5,454 nt of DNA, taken from contig DOWV01000255.1 in assembly GCA_003519375.1 (NCBI GenBank), positions 2,034 through 7,487 of the forward strand, read 5' to 3'. Source of the stretch: Bacteroidota bacterium. Its GTDB lineage: Bacteria > Bacteroidota > Ignavibacteria > UBA10030. Shown here piece after piece: positions 5,441-5,454 of the stretch. The notes below the pieces were generated by a model, which was not told where the DNA came from, made no database searches, and saw nothing but the letters and a program-made list of their open reading frames with translations. Position 1 is the first letter of the stretch, and each line of letters starts with the position of its first letter. A program made the position numbers and the translations under genes.

Positions 5441-5454
5441 GCCTGCCGGCAGGC
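5441..5454. repeat. 14-bp palindrome at the window edge
   Basis: GCCTGCCGGCAGGC is a perfect palindrome ending exactly at the window edge, so it may continue outside. It directly follows GTCCGCCAAAGGCGCC (5423-5438), which looks like a decayed GTCCGCC-GGCGGAC hairpin. Such strings are frequent in intergenic DNA of metagenome-derived genomes, in my recollection. Confidence 0.5.

Larger units (their letters stand above)
5082..5454. other. Repeat-rich intergenic region at the right edge
   Basis: No convincing gene is visible in these 373 bp. The left part holds operator copy B. Positions 5136-5290 show nothing I recognise. From 5295 on, the region is built from an 11-bp direct repeat, two compact hairpins, a 7-bp-period array and a terminal palindrome. 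A 45-codon frame from ATG 5211 has only a weak ribosome-binding site (GGA, 5204-5206) and its stop falls inside the second hairpin. Confidence 0.55.

Overview
The window is a piece of a bacterial chromosome, moderately GC-rich by eye, with every supported gene on the + strand. The gene families and the 3' intergenic repeats (short heptad repeats, compact hairpins) look most like the Bacteroidota/Chlorobiota/Ignavibacteriota side of the tree, probably an uncultivated member. This placement rests on remembered family resemblance, not on a search, and is tentative.

Layout. Positions 1-1269 hold the C-terminal three quarters of a malic enzyme, cut by the window edge and followed by a good intrinsic terminator (about 1291-1338). 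A non-coding stretch of about 400 bp follows (1270-1666). It carries a palindromic operator-like site overlapping a possible sigma-70 type promoter (1526-1554) and a 5'-leader hairpin. A tightly packed sensory locus comes next: a small exported four-cysteine protein (1667-2086), a seven-helix membrane protein (2096-2737), and a membrane-tethered double-PAS sensor histidine kinase (start chosen at GTG 2713, ending 4296). After a 125-bp gap with a fragment of a dispersed repeat there is a LuxR/NarL/FixJ-type response regulator (start chosen at ATG 4422, ending 5081). The last 373 bp are non-coding as far as I can see. They contain a second copy of the operator-like site, now a perfect 20-bp palindrome (5113-5132), then two compact hairpins inside an 11-bp direct repeat, an imperfect 7-bp-period repeat array and a terminal 14-bp palindrome.

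How the genes may work together. The exported protein, 7-TM protein and kinase are separated by 9 bp and then overlap by 25 bp, so they are probably co-translated. The kinase has one membrane helix, no periplasmic domain and two cytoplasmic PAS domains. The 7-TM protein could be a separately encoded membrane input module, and the small secreted protein either an extracytoplasmic partner or a product of the pathway. The response regulator is the obvious output partner of the kinase (FixL/FixJ-like pairing). A 27-bp motif, GAAAAATACC-N5-TACGGTATTGTG, lies before the first gene of the locus and directly after the regulator. It is the best candidate for the regulator's binding site, predicting autoregulation and a wider regulon. 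This locus with its shared palindrome is the most interesting part of the window; I do not recognise it as a described system.
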